Shown here piece by piece: positions 17,083 through 28,514 of a DNA stretch of 64,000 nucleotides. The notes below the pieces were generated by a model. That model was not told the origin of the DNA. It worked only from the letters and a program-made list of their open reading frames with translations, and ran no database searches. This stretch comes from Oleispirillum naphthae (GTDB lineage: Bacteria; Pseudomonadota; Alphaproteobacteria; Rhodospirillales; Rhodospirillaceae). The translations under genes were made by a program, and so were the position numbers. Each line of letters opens with the position of its first letter. Positions within the stretch are counted from its first letter, which is position 1. The DNA is taken from the NCBI GenBank assembly GCA_027864655.1, contig JAQAZG010000011.1, forward strand, positions 11,256-75,255, written 5' to 3'.

Positions 17083-18006
17083 ATGGAAAAGAAACTGCTG
17101 GAACGCATCGCGCAACTGGACCGCCTGTCGGAGTCCGAACGGCGCCTCGCCGAGGTCTTCGAACGGGACATCCGCCAGGTGGCGTTCATGAATCTCGTCG
17201 GCATCGCGGAAAGGGCGGGCGTCGGCACGGCTACGGTGACGCGCTTCATCCGCAAGCTCGGATATCCCGGATTCATCGCCTTCATGAAAGCCTTGCGGGA
17301 AGATACGGCAGAGATGCTCGACTCCCCGATCTCCCAGTACATCCGCGCCACCCACTGGGATGAGAACGTCCCGGAATCCGCGGGTATCCTGCAGGCGCAT
17401 ATCGAAAGCGTCGCGCACAATCTGCACCAGTCCCTGGCGTCGGTGCCCCCCGACATGTTCGAAAAGGCGGTGGACCTGCTGGCCGATACCCGCAGGCAGG
17501 TCTACGTCACCGGCGGCGGTGCCGCGGAACCGCTGGCCGCCTACTTCACGTTGCTGGCCCAGTACTTCCGCGACGACGTGCGGCTGCTCGAGCCCAATGC
17601 CGGTTCGGTCGGCCATCAGCTTGCCGGGATGCGCCCCCGTGCGCTGCTGGTGTGCATCGCCTACCATCGGTGTTCCAGGATTTCGATGCAGATGATGGAG
17701 TTGTTCCGGCGTTGCGGAGGGGCCGTCGTCCTGGTTACGGATCGGGGGAGCAGTCCGCTGATTCGCCTCGCCGACGTGCCGCTGGTGGTGCATTCCGAGG
17801 GCGGCGCGGGAATGTTCAGCAGCCGGGCGGCGGGCCTGGCCCTGCTCGAAGCGCTGCTGGCCGCCCTGATGCCGCGGCGGCAGGATGCCATTCCGGAGCG
17901 CCTCGCGCGCATGGAAGAGGTGTTCTCGACCATCGACGCCTTCGCCTATCCCGAGGCCGAAAGCCGCCGCGTGCGGGGCGGTCCGGAAGGCGACCCCCAG
18001 ACCTGA
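17083..18006 (+). CDS. RpiR/MurR family regulator (HTH plus SIS domain)
   Basis: 307 aa. The N-terminal RpiR helix-turn-helix (residues 1 to about 78, with IAERAGVGTATVTRFIRKLGYPGF as recognition region) is joined to a SIS phosphosugar/isomerase-fold domain (about 120-260, VYVTGGGAAEPLAAYF). Such regulators usually sense a phosphorylated sugar. It is divergent from dcuC-iadA, the likely target, which would be an unusual ligand context. The gene ends 145 bases before ugpB. Confidence 0.88.
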   Translation: MEKKLLERIAQLDRLSESERRLAEVFERDIRQVAFMNLVGIAERAGVGTATVTRFIRKLGYPGFIAFMKALREDTAEMLDSPISQYIRATHWDENVPESAGILQAHIESVAHNLHQSLASVPPDMFEKAVDLLADTRRQVYVTGGGAAEPLAAYFTLLAQYFRDDVRLLEPNAGSVGHQLAGMRPRALLVCIAYHRCSRISMQMMELFRRCGGAVVLVTDRGSSPLIRLADVPLVVHSEGGAGMFSSRAAGLALLEALLAALMPRRQDAIPERLARMEEVFSTIDAFAYPEAESRRVRGGPEGDPQT

Positions 18007-18150
18007 TCTCCTCCCTTCTTCCTGCAGGCGACGATCGTCACCAATGGTTCACGGAACCGCCCCAAAAGCTTTCGCGTGAAGGGGCTAACATACCGGGCCA
18101 TATGTGAAAAACGGTTTTTCCGGTTCGAACGCATGCCAGGGAGTCCGGTC

Positions 18151-19467
18151 ATGAAACTGCCGAGGACGATCGCCGCCGCGCTGCTGGGCGGCCTGCTTCT
18201 CACCCCCGCGGCCCACGCCGCCACCGAGATCCAGTGGTGGCACGCCATGGGCGGAGAACTGGGCGAAAAGCTGGCGTCCATCGCCGAAGGCTTCAACGCC
18301 ACGCAGTCCGACTACAAGATCGTGCCGATCTACAAGGGCAACTACACCGAGACGATGACCGCCGCGGTCGCCGCCTTCCGCGCGCGCCAGAACCCGGCGA
18401 TCGTGCAGGTGTTCGAGGTCGGCACCGCGACGATGATGGCGGCCAAGGGCGCGGTCTACCCGGTCTACAAGCTGATGGCCGACACCAGGCAGCCGTTCGA
18501 TCCCAAGGTCTACCTCGCCGCGGTGACCGGCTACTACACCGATTCCCACGACAACATGCTGTCGCTGCCGTTCAACAGCTCGACGCCGGTGATGTACTAC
18601 AACAAGGACGCCTTCAAGAAGGCGGGCCTCAACCCCGATATGCCGCCGCGCACCTGGCCGGAGCTGGAAACCGCGGCCAAGGCGCTGCAGAAGGCGGGCA
18701 CCCCCTGCGGCTTCACCACCGGCTGGCAGTCCTGGGTGCAGATCGAGAACTTCAGCGCCTGGCACAACCTGCCGATCGGCACCAGGGAGAACGGCATCGC
18801 CGGTCTCGACACCAGGCTCGCCATCGACAGTCCGGCGCACGTCAAGCACATCGGCCGGATGGCGGCCTGGCAGAAGAGCAAGATCTTCGACTACGGCGGC
18901 CGCCGCTCCGACGCCGCGCCGAAGTTCTACAAGGGCGACTGCGCGATGTACATGAACTCCTCGGCCTCCTACGCCGGGGTGAAGAAGAACGTCGGCTTCG
19001 CCTTCGGCGTCGCGCCGCTGCCGTTCTGGCCGGAGATCGCCAAGGAGCCGCAGAACACCATCATCGGCGGCGCGTCGCTGTGGGTGTTGAACGGCCGCCC
19101 GAAGGCGGAATACGCGGGCGTGGCGAAGTTCTTCTCCTACCTCTCCTCGCCTGCGGTGCAGGCCGACTGGCACCAGTTCACCGGCTATCTGCCGATCACC
19201 AAGGCGGCCTACGAACTGACCCGCAGCCAGGGCTTCTACGACAGGAACCCGGGCACCGACGTGGCGATCAAGGAGATCACCCACAAGGCGCCGACCGCCA
19301 ACTCCAAGGGCCTGCGCTTCGGCAACTTCGTGCAGATCCGCGACATCATCAACGACGAGCTGGAATCGGCGTGGGCCGGAAAGGTTGACGCCAAGACCGC
19401 GCTCAAGACGATGGTGGAACGCGGCAACAAGCTGCTGCGCGCCTTCGAGAAGGCCAACAAGGGTTAA
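18151..19467 (+). CDS. ugpB: sn-Glycerol-3-phosphate-binding protein UgpB
   Basis: 438 aa periplasmic solute-binding protein for the Ugp ABC importer. Start chosen at the ATG of [13 protein letters not shown], after AGGGAG; this gives a clean signal peptide ending AAHAATE. UgpB-type regions are [15 protein letters not shown] (mature N terminus), [14 protein letters not shown] (about 135) and [10 protein letters not shown] (about 304). First gene of ugpBAECQ. Confidence 0.93.
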   Translation: MKLPRTIAAALLGGLLLTPAAHAATEIQWWHAMGGELGEKLASIAEGFNATQSDYKIVPIYKGNYTETMTAAVAAFRARQNPAIVQVFEVGTATMMAAKGAVYPVYKLMADTRQPFDPKVYLAAVTGYYTDSHDNMLSLPFNSSTPVMYYNKDAFKKAGLNPDMPPRTWPELETAAKALQKAGTPCGFTTGWQSWVQIENFSAWHNLPIGTRENGIAGLDTRLAIDSPAHVKHIGRMAAWQKSKIFDYGGRRSDAAPKFYKGDCAMYMNSSASYAGVKKNVGFAFGVAPLPFWPEIAKEPQNTIIGGASLWVLNGRPKAEYAGVAKFFSYLSSPAVQADWHQFTGYLPITKAAYELTRSQGFYDRNPGTDVAIKEITHKAPTANSKGLRFGNFVQIRDIINDELESAWAGKVDAKTALKTMVERGNKLLRAFEKANKG

Positions 19468-19565
19468 CTTTCCCCGCAGGGCTGCCATCCCCCCGCAAGC
19501 CCTGTCCCCGCCGCTGCCGGCTCCCCTCGGCGGCGGCGGCCCTTATCGGCAAAGGAGCAGACCGC

Positions 19566-20447
19566 GTGGCCGTTCAGGTGGTGTTCCGCAACCGCTTCCT
19601 GCCCTATCTTCTGGTCGCGCCGCAGGCAGCGGTGACGCTCGTCTTCTTCTTCTGGCCCGCGGCGCAGGGGATGCGCCAGTCGCTGCTGCGCGAGGACGCC
19701 TTCGGCCTGTCCACCGAGTTCGTCGGCCTCGACAACTACGTCGAGGCGCTCACCGACCCGCGCTATCTCGACACCTTCCTCCGCTCGGTGGCGATGAGCG
19801 CCCTGGTCGCGTTCCTGTCGATGAGCACGGCGCTGCTGCTCGCGGCGATGGCCGACCGCGCGGTGCGCGGCGGACGCGCCTACCGCACCCTGCTGATCTG
19901 GCCCTACGCGGTGGCTCCGGCGCTTGCCGGGGTGCTGTGGTTCCTGATGTTCAACCCGACCATCGGCGTCGTCGGCGTCGGCCTCAACCGCATGGGCATC
20001 GCCTGGAACCCCTATCTCGACGGCGCGCAGGCCTTCGTTCTGGTGACCGTCGCCGCGTCGTGGAAGCAGGTGAGCTACAACTTCGTGTTCTTTCTCGCCG
20101 GGTTGCAGGCGATTCCCGCCGCGTTGATCGAGGCCGCGGCGATCGACGGCGCGTCGCCGTTCCGCCGCTTCTGGACCATCGTCTTTCCGCTGCTCGCGCC
20201 GACCAGCTTCTTCCTGCTCGTGGTCAACGTCGTCTACGCCTTCTTCGAGACCTTCGCGGTGATCCACGCCACCACCCAGGGCGGCCCCGGCGGCGCCACC
20301 GAGACCCTGGTCTACAAGGTGTTCAACGACGGCTTCATCGGCCTCGACCTCGGCGGCTCGGCGGCGCAGTCGGCGGTGCTGATGGCGATCGTCGCGGCGC
20401 TCACCGTGGCGCAGTTCCGCCTGCTCGACCGCAAGGCGGGGGCGTGA
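19566..20447 (+). CDS. ugpA: sn-Glycerol-3-phosphate ABC transporter permease UgpA
   Basis: 293 aa from a GTG start. Six membrane segments with the MalF-type permease domain; the cytoplasmic EAA loop reads [20 protein letters not shown] (from about residue 196), which docks to the ATPase. It is the inner-membrane channel half for glycerol-3-phosphate and glycerophosphodiester uptake. The stop overlaps the ugpE start (TGATG). Confidence 0.93.
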   Translation: MAVQVVFRNRFLPYLLVAPQAAVTLVFFFWPAAQGMRQSLLREDAFGLSTEFVGLDNYVEALTDPRYLDTFLRSVAMSALVAFLSMSTALLLAAMADRAVRGGRAYRTLLIWPYAVAPALAGVLWFLMFNPTIGVVGVGLNRMGIAWNPYLDGAQAFVLVTVAASWKQVSYNFVFFLAGLQAIPAALIEAAAIDGASPFRRFWTIVFPLLAPTSFFLLVVNVVYAFFETFAVIHATTQGGPGGATETLVYKVFNDGFIGLDLGGSAAQSAVLMAIVAALTVAQFRLLDRKAGA

Positions 20448-21295
20448 TGGTCGAAAACCGCCCCTTCCTCGGCCTGATCCGCCATACCGTGCTGATCGCG
20501 GGGGTCCTCCTCCTCGCGCTGCCGGTGTGGCTCGCCTTCGTCGCCTCGACGCAGGAGGGCGGACGCCTGCTCAGCGGCGACGTCACCTTGTGGCCGAGCG
20601 GCCACTTCCTGCAGACCTACGGCGCGGTGCTGTTCGAGGGGATGCGCTCGGCGGGGGTGCCGCCGGTCGGGCGGATGATGCTCAACAGCCTGGCGATGGC
20701 GGTGCTGATCGCGGTGGGCAAGATCGCGATTTCGCTGCTCTCCGCCTTCGCCATCGTCTATTTCCGCTTTCCGCTGCGCAAGACCATCTTCTGGATGATC
20801 TTCCTCACCCTGATGCTGCCGGTGGAGGTGCGCATCGTGCCGACCTTCCAGGTGGTCGCCGGTCTCGGCCTGCTCGATTCCACCGCCGGGCTGGTGCTGC
20901 CGCTGATCGCCTCGGCCACCGCCACCTTCCTGTTCCGGCAGTTCTTCCTCTCGGTGCCGCCGGAGCTTGCCGAGGCGGCGCGCATCGACGGCGCCGGGCC
21001 GATGCGCTTCTTCGCCGACATCCTGGTGCCGCTGTCGCGCACCAACATCGCGGCGCTGTTCGTCATCCTCTTCATCTACGGCTGGAACCAGTACCTCTGG
21101 CCGTTCATCGCGACCACCGACGAGGCCCATTACACCGTGGTGATGGGCATCCAGCGCATGGTCGCGGTGCCGGATTCCGAGCCGATCTGGAACCTGGTGA
21201 TGGCCACCGCCATCCTCGGCATGCTGCCGCCGGTGGCGGTGGTGGTGGCGATGCAGAAGCTCTTCGTCAAAGGACTGGTGGACAGCGAAAAGTAA
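20447..21295 (+). CDS. ugpE: sn-Glycerol-3-phosphate ABC transporter permease UgpE
   Basis: 282 aa, MalG-type permease with six membrane segments and an EAA loop [20 protein letters not shown] (from about residue 177). It overlaps ugpA by one base at TGATG and precedes ugpC by 10 bases, so it is co-translated within the Ugp importer operon. Confidence 0.93.
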   Translation: MVENRPFLGLIRHTVLIAGVLLLALPVWLAFVASTQEGGRLLSGDVTLWPSGHFLQTYGAVLFEGMRSAGVPPVGRMMLNSLAMAVLIAVGKIAISLLSAFAIVYFRFPLRKTIFWMIFLTLMLPVEVRIVPTFQVVAGLGLLDSTAGLVLPLIASATATFLFRQFFLSVPPELAEAARIDGAGPMRFFADILVPLSRTNIAALFVILFIYGWNQYLWPFIATTDEAHYTVVMGIQRMVAVPDSEPIWNLVMATAILGMLPPVAVVVAMQKLFVKGLVDSEK

Positions 21296-21305
21296 AGGAC
21301 GAGCG

Positions 21306-22381
<1,076 letters not shown>

Positions 22382-22400
<19 letters not shown>

Positions 22401-23089
22401 TCGGTCACCGCGGGGCCGTGCGCCTCGCCCCGGAGAACACGCTCGCCGCCTTCCGCGCCGCGGCGCGCGTCGGTGCGCGCTGGGTGGAAACCGATGTGTC
22501 GCTGCTCGGCGACGGCACGCCGGTGATCTGCCACGACGCCGACCTCGGGCGCATCGCCGGGCGGCGGGAGCGCCTCGCCGACCTCGCGGCGGAAGACCTC
22601 GCCCTCCTCGGCGTCGCCGAAAAGGTGCCCACCCTCGCCGCGGCGCTGGAGGCGCTGGACGACTTCGGGCTTTCGGTCAACCTCGACGTCAAGGCGCGCG
22701 GCGATGCCGAAGACCTCGCCGCCGCCCTGGTGCTGGAACTGACGCGGCGGCCGTGGCCCAGGGAGCGGCTGCTGGTGTCGAGCTTCGACGCGGAGGTGCT
22801 CGCGGTTCTCGCCGCGGCGCGGCCGGATATCCGCCTCGGCATTCTCTGCGAGGAAATCCCCGACGACTGGGCGCTCCAGGCGGCGCGGGTGAGGGCCGTG
22901 GCGCTGCATCCCTACCGCCGTGCCCTCTCTCCGGCGTTCGCCGTGGAAATGCTCGCCGCGGGGCTGGAAATCTATGCCTGGACGGTCAACGACCCGGCGG
23001 AGGCGATGCGCCTGTGGGGCTGGGGGGTGACCGGGGTGATCACCGACGACCCGGCCCTGCTGCTGGGTCTCGCCGGAGCGAGCGCGTAA
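22382..23089 (+). CDS. ugpQ: Glycerophosphodiester phosphodiesterase UgpQ
   Basis: 235 aa GDPD-family hydrolase producing sn-glycerol-3-phosphate and an alcohol from imported glycerophosphodiesters. Catalytic features are GHRG (residues 8-11), PENTLAAF, the ETDV metal-binding segment near 38, and CHDADLGR with the second catalytic His. It has no signal peptide, so it acts in the cytoplasm behind UgpBAEC. It overlaps ugpC and ends at intergenic palindrome C. Confidence 0.93.
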
Positions 23090-23259
23090 CACCAAAACGT
23101 TGTGGGGGGACTCGGTCCCCCCACACCCCCCATAACTTGTTTTTCGCCGCGTAGCGGCAGTCAACCGTCACGCCGCGTGATGGCTCTATGGCGCTGCGCG
23201 CAAAACGAAAAAGGCAGGGGGAGCGCGAGGGGTCCAAGACCCCTCGCAAAGTTTTTGTT
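23090..23259. repeat. Intergenic mirror palindrome, copy C (bidirectional terminator)
   Basis: It lies between convergent ugpQ and the MFS gene. Left hairpin TGTGGGGGGAC/GTCCCCCCACA (23101-23111/23115-23125), followed by CCCATAACTTGTTTTT. Right hairpin GCGAGGGGTC/GACCCCTCGC (23225-23234/23238-23247), followed by AAAGTTTTTGTTTTA, which runs into the MFS stop codon. A central GCCGCGTAGCGGC/TATGGCGCTGCGCGC region joins the halves. This copy has the short form of the right hairpin. Confidence 0.85.
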
Positions 23260-24795
23260 TTACGCCTCGGCGGCGTCTTCGATACGGTCGCGCAGGCGGG
23301 TGTTCGGCAGGCCGAGGGTGAGCAGGAAGGCGATGCCCATCACCGCGCCGGAGAGCCAGAAGCACCACATCAGCGCGTGGTGGTAGACCCCGGCGATCGC
23401 CGCGAGGTCGGCGGGCGAGAGGCGGTGGAGCGCCCCGGCGGAGAGGCTCGCGTGGTCGCGCCCCAGCGCGGCGAGCAGGTGCTGCGCCATGATCGTGCCG
23501 GAGGCGGCCACGCCGAGCGCGCCGCCGAGCGAGCGGATGAAGGTCATCATCCCGGTGGCCGCGCCGAGTTCGCGGTAGGGCACGGCGTTCTGCACCGTCA
23601 CCGTGAGGTTGGGCATGCCCATGCCCATGCCGAAGCCGAGGCAGAAGGTGGAGAGCATGAAGGCATAGGCCCCGCCGCCGATGTGGGCGAACCAGCCGAG
23701 GCTCATCAGCGCCAGGGCTTCCACGGCGATCCCGGCGCGCAGGAAGGCCCGCCCGCTGCCGAGGCGGGAGACGATGCGCCCGCCGATCACCGAGGTGATC
23801 ATCATCCCCACCACCTGCGGCAGCAGCATCGCGCCCGCCGCCGTCGGGCTCATCCCCAGCACCAGTTGGAAGTAGAGCGGCAGGAACACCGTGGAGCCGA
23901 GCATGGCGAAGGTCATCATGCCGCCGATCATCACGCCGCGGGCGTAGGTGACGTTGCGCAGCAGCGAAAGCCGCACCAGCGGGTCGGGGGCGCGCTTCTC
24001 GCGCCGGACGAACAGGGCGAACAGCACGGCGACGGAGAGGGCGAACCCGGCGGTGGTGACCGAAATCCAGGGGAATTCGCCGCCGCCCCAGGCGAGCAGC
24101 AGCAGCAGCGCGGTGGTGGCGGCGACGAGAAGCGCGATCCCGGCGAAGTCGATGGGGTGGCGTTCGTGCCGCACGGTGTCCTTGAGGCCGAGGAAGATCA
24201 TCGCCAGCGCGGCCAGCGCGATCGGCAGGTTGACGAAGAACACCCAGCGCCAGGAGAGCAACTCGGTGATCGCGCCGCCGGTGATCGGCCCGGCGACCGA
24301 GGCGAGGGCGAAGGCGCCGGTGATGATCCCCTGATAGCGCGGCCGCTCGCGCGGCGTGAACACGTCGCCGATCGCCGATTGCGCCAGCACCAGCAGTCCG
24401 CCCGCGCCCAGGCCCTGCAATGCGCGCAGGGCGATCAGCTGGGTCATGCTGCGCGCCATGCCGCAGAGCAGCGAGCCCACGATGAACAGGCCGATGGCGA
24501 TGAAGAAGAGAGGCCTGCGCCCGTGGATGTCGGAGAGCCGCCCGTAGAGCGTGGTGGTGGCGGTGGCGGTGAGCATGAAGGCGGTGAACACCCACGACAT
24601 ATGGGCGAGCCCGCCGAGGTCGCCGACGATGCGCGGCAGCGCGGTATTGACGATGTTCTGGTCGAGGGCGGCGAGAATCATGCAGAGCAGCGCGCCGGTG
24701 AGCACGACGCGGCGCTGCACCGGCTTCGCCGTGGCGTCGGGGGGGAGGTCGGCAGAGGCGGACGGATCGGACACGGGACTTCCCGGCAGAAACAA
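23260..24795 (-). CDS. DHA2 (EmrB/QacA) family MFS exporter
   Basis: 511 aa with about 14 membrane segments, the DHA2 number. Motif A appears as LYGRLSDIHGRRPLFF (about residues 70-85), and motif C-like GPITGGAITELLSWRWVFFVNLP near 160 marks a drug:H+ antiporter. The substrate is unknown. It is the last gene of a leftward run that starts with the arsenic genes, 80 bases after arsM; a role in arsenical export is possible but unproven. A GTG a few codons in (VSDPS) is an alternative start. Confidence 0.88.
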   Translation of the reverse strand: MFLPGSPVSDPSASADLPPDATAKPVQRRVVLTGALLCMILAALDQNIVNTALPRIVGDLGGLAHMSWVFTAFMLTATATTTLYGRLSDIHGRRPLFFIAIGLFIVGSLLCGMARSMTQLIALRALQGLGAGGLLVLAQSAIGDVFTPRERPRYQGIITGAFALASVAGPITGGAITELLSWRWVFFVNLPIALAALAMIFLGLKDTVRHERHPIDFAGIALLVAATTALLLLLAWGGGEFPWISVTTAGFALSVAVLFALFVRREKRAPDPLVRLSLLRNVTYARGVMIGGMMTFAMLGSTVFLPLYFQLVLGMSPTAAGAMLLPQVVGMMITSVIGGRIVSRLGSGRAFLRAGIAVEALALMSLGWFAHIGGGAYAFMLSTFCLGFGMGMGMPNLTVTVQNAVPYRELGAATGMMTFIRSLGGALGVAASGTIMAQHLLAALGRDHASLSAGALHRLSPADLAAIAGVYHHALMWCFWLSGAVMGIAFLLTLGLPNTRLRDRIEDAAEA

Positions 24796-24875
24796 CGCCG
24801 GTCCCTCTCGCGGGACCGGAACCCTTCAAAGGAATAAGCGCACTGCCGCCGGATTGCTAGGGGCAGGCCGGGTTT

Positions 24876-25658
24876 TTATGCCGCGGGCTTGCGCGCGGCG
24901 ATGAACGCGGAGACGACGAAGTCCTCCGCGCCGCTGCCCGGCGCCCAGCCCGCGATCATCTCCCGGCTTGCCGGTTTCAGGCTCACCGCCGCCTCGGCGA
25001 ACCCGGTGGCGGCGAGCCAGGCTTCGATTTCCGCGGGGCTCGCCGCGCCGGAGATGCAGGCGCACAGGCCGTCGGGGTCCGCCGTCATCGCTGCGGGCAT
25101 CGCGCCGATGCGCACCACGTCGGAGATAGCGACCCGCCCGCCGGGCTTGAGCACGCGGAACGCCTCGGCGAAGACGCGCGGCTTGTCGGGGGAAAGGTTG
25201 ATCACGCAGTTGGAAATCACCACGTCGGCCAGTCCTTCCGGCAGCGGCAGGTCCTCGATCCGCCCGAGCAGGAAGGAGACGTTGGCCGCCCCCGCCTTGC
25301 GGGCGTTGGCGCGTGCCTTGTCGAGCATCTCCGGCGTCATGTCGATGCCGATCACCCGGCCTTCCGGCCCCACCTGCCGCGCCGCGAGAAAGGCGTCGAA
25401 CCCTGCGCCGCTGCCCAAGTCCACCACCACCTCGCCCGCGCGCAGCGCCGCGATCGCCTGCGGGTTGCCGCAGCCCAGCCCGAGGTTGGCGCCCTCCGGC
25501 GCGGCGGCGAGTTCCGCCTCGGCATAGCCCATGCGCCGCGACTTTTCCGCCGCGTCGCCGCAGCAGGCGGATTGCGGCGCGCAGCAGCCGGGGCCGGTGC
25601 CGCCCTCTTCGGCGATGCGGCCATAGCGTTCGCGGACCAGGTCGTGGACATCGGACAT
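24876..25658 (-). CDS. arsM: Arsenite S-adenosylmethionine methyltransferase ArsM
   Basis: 260 aa. It methylates trivalent arsenic using SAM. The SAM-binding motif is VVDLGSGAGFDAFLAA (about residue 73), and the arsenic-binding cysteines are present in LGLGCGNP, VISNCVIN and LCACISG. An N-terminal CC pair (PGCCAPQSACC) adds possible extra metal ligands. It lies 35 bases after acr3 in the ars operon. Methylated products can be volatile or exported. Confidence 0.93.
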   Translation of the reverse strand: MSDVHDLVRERYGRIAEEGGTGPGCCAPQSACCGDAAEKSRRMGYAEAELAAAPEGANLGLGCGNPQAIAALRAGEVVVDLGSGAGFDAFLAARQVGPEGRVIGIDMTPEMLDKARANARKAGAANVSFLLGRIEDLPLPEGLADVVISNCVINLSPDKPRVFAEAFRVLKPGGRVAISDVVRIGAMPAAMTADPDGLCACISGAASPAEIEAWLAATGFAEAAVSLKPASREMIAGWAPGSGAEDFVVSAFIAARKPAA

Positions 25659-25693
25659 CGGGGAACCTCGCGTGCGGGATAAGGGGAAAGGGG

Positions 25694-26755
25694 TCAGGCC
25701 GCCTCTCGGGCGGGGAACAGGGTGCGGCGGAAGAACAGCGCCACGTGCACCAGGCCGAGCATCACCGGCACCTCGACCAGGGGGCCGATCACCGCGGCGA
25801 AGGCTGCGCCGGAATCGATGCCGTAGACCGCCACCGCCACCGCGATGGCGAGTTCGAAGTTGTTGCTCGCGGCGGTGAAGGAGAGGGTGGCGCTTTTCTC
25901 GTAGTCCGCGCCGAGGCGGCGGCTGATGGCGAAGGAGAAGAGGAACATCAGGACGAAATAGACGAGAAGCGGCAGCGCGATGCGCGCCACGTCGAGCGGC
26001 AGGGAGAGGATCAGCCCGCCCTTGAGGCTGAACATCACGACGATGGTGAAAAGCAGCGCCGCCAGGGCGAGCGGCCCGATCTTCGGCACGAAGCGGCTGT
26101 GGTACCACTCCTTGGAAACGAAGCGCAGCATGATGAAGCGGGTCGCCGCCCCGGCGAGGCAGGGCAGCCCGAGGTAGATCAGCACGCTCTCGGCGATCTG
26201 GCGGATCGAGATGTCCACCGCCGCGCCGGACAGGCCGAGGAGCGGCGGCAGCACGGTGACGAACAGCCAGGCGTAGGCGCTGAAGAACAGAACCTGGAAC
26301 AGCGCGTTGAAGGCGACGAGACCGGCGGCGTATTCGGTGGAGCCCTTGGCGATCTCGTTCCACACGATGACCATGGCGATGCAGCGGGCGAGGCCGATGA
26401 GGATGAGGCCGGTCATGTAGTCCGGCTTGTCGGGCAGGAAGATCACCGCCAGGGCGAACATCAGCACCGGGCCGATCAGCCAGTTCTGCACCAGGGAGAG
26501 CAGCAGCACCTTGCCGTCGGCGAAGACGCGCGGCAGGTCCTCGTAGCGCACCTTGGCGAAGGGCGGATACATCATCAGGATCAGCCCGGCGGCGATCGGC
26601 AGGTTGGTGGCGCCGACGCGGAAGCGGCCGATGAACTCGGCGGTGCCGGGCACGAGGTTGCCGAGCGCGACGCCGAGCGCCATCGCGGCGAAGATCCACA
26701 GGGTCAGATAGCGGTCGAGAAACGACAGCCGCCCGCAGGCCGGGGCGGCGCTCAC
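25694..26755 (-). CDS. acr3: Arsenite efflux pump Acr3
   Basis: 353 aa with ten membrane segments. Start is a GTG overlapping the stop of the upstream fusion gene (GTGA), giving [22 protein letters not shown]. Diagnostic Acr3 features are the conserved Cys in [18 protein letters not shown] (about residue 126), and [21 protein letters not shown] followed by [10 protein letters not shown]. It exports arsenite, the product of the adjacent arsenate reductases. Translation appears coupled to the arsR-arsC fusion. Confidence 0.94.
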   Translation of the reverse strand: MSAAPACGRLSFLDRYLTLWIFAAMALGVALGNLVPGTAEFIGRFRVGATNLPIAAGLILMMYPPFAKVRYEDLPRVFADGKVLLLSLVQNWLIGPVLMFALAVIFLPDKPDYMTGLILIGLARCIAMVIVWNEIAKGSTEYAAGLVAFNALFQVLFFSAYAWLFVTVLPPLLGLSGAAVDISIRQIAESVLIYLGLPCLAGAATRFIMLRFVSKEWYHSRFVPKIGPLALAALLFTIVVMFSLKGGLILSLPLDVARIALPLLVYFVLMFLFSFAISRRLGADYEKSATLSFTAASNNFELAIAVAVAVYGIDSGAAFAAVIGPLVEVPVMLGLVHVALFFRRTLFPAREAA

Positions 26756-27657
26756 CGCGCGGCCTCCGCCGCGGCGCGCTCGCGGCCGATGTCCTGCAGG
26801 CGGCGCTGCAGCGACAGGCGGTCCAGCGAGGCGAGCGGCAGGGCGCAGAACAGGCCGATGCGGGCGCGCAGCATGCGCATCACCTCGGCGCAGAAGGCGA
26901 TCTTCTCGGTTTCGCCGCCCTGGAAGGCGGCGGGGTCGGGCAGGCCCCAGTGCGCGGTCACCGGCTGCCCCGGCCAGATCGGGCAGACCTCGCCCGCCGC
27001 GTCGTCGCAGACGGTGAAGACGAAGTCGAGGGCGGGCGCGCCGGGAACGGCGAACTCGTCCCACGACTTGGAACGCAGGCCCGCGGTAGGCAGCCCGGCG
27101 GCCTGCAGCAGCTTGAGCACCGCGGGGTCGAGCGCGCCCTTCGGGTGGCTGCCCGCGCTGAAGGCGCGGAAGCGGCCGCCGCCCTCGGCATTGAGGATCG
27201 CCTCGGCCATGATGCTGCGCGCCGAGTTGCCGGTGCAGAGGAAGAGTACGGAATAGGGGGCTTCGCGCATCGGGGTATCCTTGTCGCGGGGGGAGGAAAA
27301 CGCCTGGACGCAGGCCTCGGCAAGGTCCATGCCGCCGACCTGGGCGAGCCGCTTGCGGTCGGCGGCCACCACCGGGTCGTCGGCGGGCAGCGCCGCGGCG
27401 AGCGCCAGCAAGCCGGGCACGAAGCCGCCTTCGCCGCGCGGGGCGAGGCGGTAATAGGCCCAGCGCCCGTCGCGCCGCTGCAGCAGCAGCCCGGCGGCGC
27501 GGAGCAGGGAGAGGTGCTTGGAGACGGTGGCGGGGGCGAGCCCCAGCACCGCGACGATCTGGCAGACGCAAAGCTCGCCGCCCTCCAGCATCTTGAGGAT
27601 GCGCAGGCGGTTGCGGTCGGCCAGGGCCTTGGCGGCGGTTGCGAGTGCGTCGATCAT
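26752..27657 (-). CDS. ArsR-ArsC fusion: arsenic repressor joined to arsenate reductase
   Basis: 301 aa. Residues 1 to about 100 are an ArsR/SmtB winged helix with the metal-site ELCVCQ (C30, C32) and the recognition helix [13 protein letters not shown]. After a linker, residues 130-301 form a low-molecular-weight phosphatase-type Ars[11 protein letters not shown] with C141 and R147, then C217 and C225 in TVCD...VCPIW for the thioredoxin-coupled relay, and HWGLPDP. One polypeptide thus senses As(III) and makes it. A methionine at 130 could allow a separate ArsC to be produced. Its 3' end overlaps acr3. Confidence 0.92.
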   Translation of the reverse strand: MIDALATAAKALADRNRLRILKMLEGGELCVCQIVAVLGLAPATVSKHLSLLRAAGLLLQRRDGRWAYYRLAPRGEGGFVPGLLALAAALPADDPVVAADRKRLAQVGGMDLAEACVQAFSSPRDKDTPMREAPYSVLFLCTGNSARSIMAEAILNAEGGGRFRAFSAGSHPKGALDPAVLKLLQAAGLPTAGLRSKSWDEFAVPGAPALDFVFTVCDDAAGEVCPIWPGQPVTAHWGLPDPAAFQGGETEKIAFCAEVMRMLRARIGLFCALPLASLDRLSLQRRLQDIGRERAAAEAAR

Positions 27658-27739
27658 GGGTTGACATTAACATCATTTCGCTAAATGACGAAATGAAAAA
27701 TGCCATAAGGAATACCCGGCCGCGCCGCAGGGAGGGGGC

Positions 27740-28249
27740 TCAGGCCTCGGCGGGAGCCTCCGCGCCGATGGCGTCGAGACGGCGCTGCAGGGCAAGGCGG
27801 TCGAGACCGCGGATCGGCAGCGCCACGAAAATTCCGATGCGGGTGTTGAGCATGCGCATGATGTCGGCGCAGAAGGCCGCCTTCTCCGCCTCGCTGCCGG
27901 TGAACAGGGCGGGGTCGGGCAGGCTCCAGTGCGCGGTCATCGGTTGCCCCGGCCATACCGGGCAGGGCTCGGCGGCGGCGGAGTCGCAGACGGTGAACAC
28001 GAAGTCCATCGCCGGCGCATCCGGGGCGGCGAACTCCTCCCACGATTTGGAGCGCAGGTGCGCGACCGGATAGTTGGTCGAGGTGAGAATCTTCAGCACC
28101 GTCCCGTCGATCTCGCCCCGCGGCTTGCTGCCGGCGCTGAAGGCGTTGAACCGGCCCACGCCCTCGCGGGCGAGAATCGCCTCGGCCATGATGCTGCGCG
28201 CCGAGTTCCCGGTGCACAGGAACAACACGTTGTAAACGCCGCCGCTCAT
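27740..28249 (-). CDS. arsC: Stand-alone arsenate reductase ArsC (thioredoxin-coupled type)
   Basis: 169 aa low-molecular-weight phosphatase-fold reductase converting arsenate to arsenite. P-loop [10 protein letters not shown] with C12 and R18, relay cysteines C88 and C96 in TVCDSAAAEPC, and HWSLPDP. It is closely similar to the ArsC half of the next gene, including the position of the cysteines, so it is probably a local duplicate. First gene of the leftward ars cluster; an 82-base gap separates it from the fusion gene. Confidence 0.93.
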   Translation of the reverse strand: MSGGVYNVLFLCTGNSARSIMAEAILAREGVGRFNAFSAGSKPRGEIDGTVLKILTSTNYPVAHLRSKSWEEFAAPDAPAMDFVFTVCDSAAAEPCPVWPGQPMTAHWSLPDPALFTGSEAEKAAFCADIMRMLNTRIGIFVALPIRGLDRLALQRRLDAIGAEAPAEA

Positions 28250-28329
28250 CGGAAAATCCCCCGGACGCGTAAGAAGCGGAAAAACTCTAGCGCGCCCGCG
28301 CTCTTCCGGGGGTGAAGAATTCGTGACCG

Positions 28330-28514
28330 CGGATGCAGGGAAAAACTTTCTGGAGGGTCGCGGACCCTCCAGACCGCCCCTAACTTTTTTCGCCGCGCAG
28401 CGGCAGGCGATATCCCCCGCTGCAACCGCACGGGGGATTATGGCGCTACGCGCAAAAACCAAAAGTCATGGGGTGCGCGAGGGGTCCAAGACCCCTCGTA
28501 AAGTTTTGATTTTT
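28330..28514. repeat. Intergenic mirror palindrome, copy D (between tandem genes)
   Basis: Left hairpin CTGGAGGGTC/GACCCTCCAG (28350-28359/28363-28372), then CCCCTAACTTTTTT. Right hairpin CGAGGGGTC/GACCCCTCG (28478-28486/28490-28498), then AAAGTTTTGATTTTTT ending at the folD stop. Unlike copies A-C it lies between two leftward genes (folD and arsC), so its left half has no gene to terminate. That suggests rearrangement of the left flank. Confidence 0.8.
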
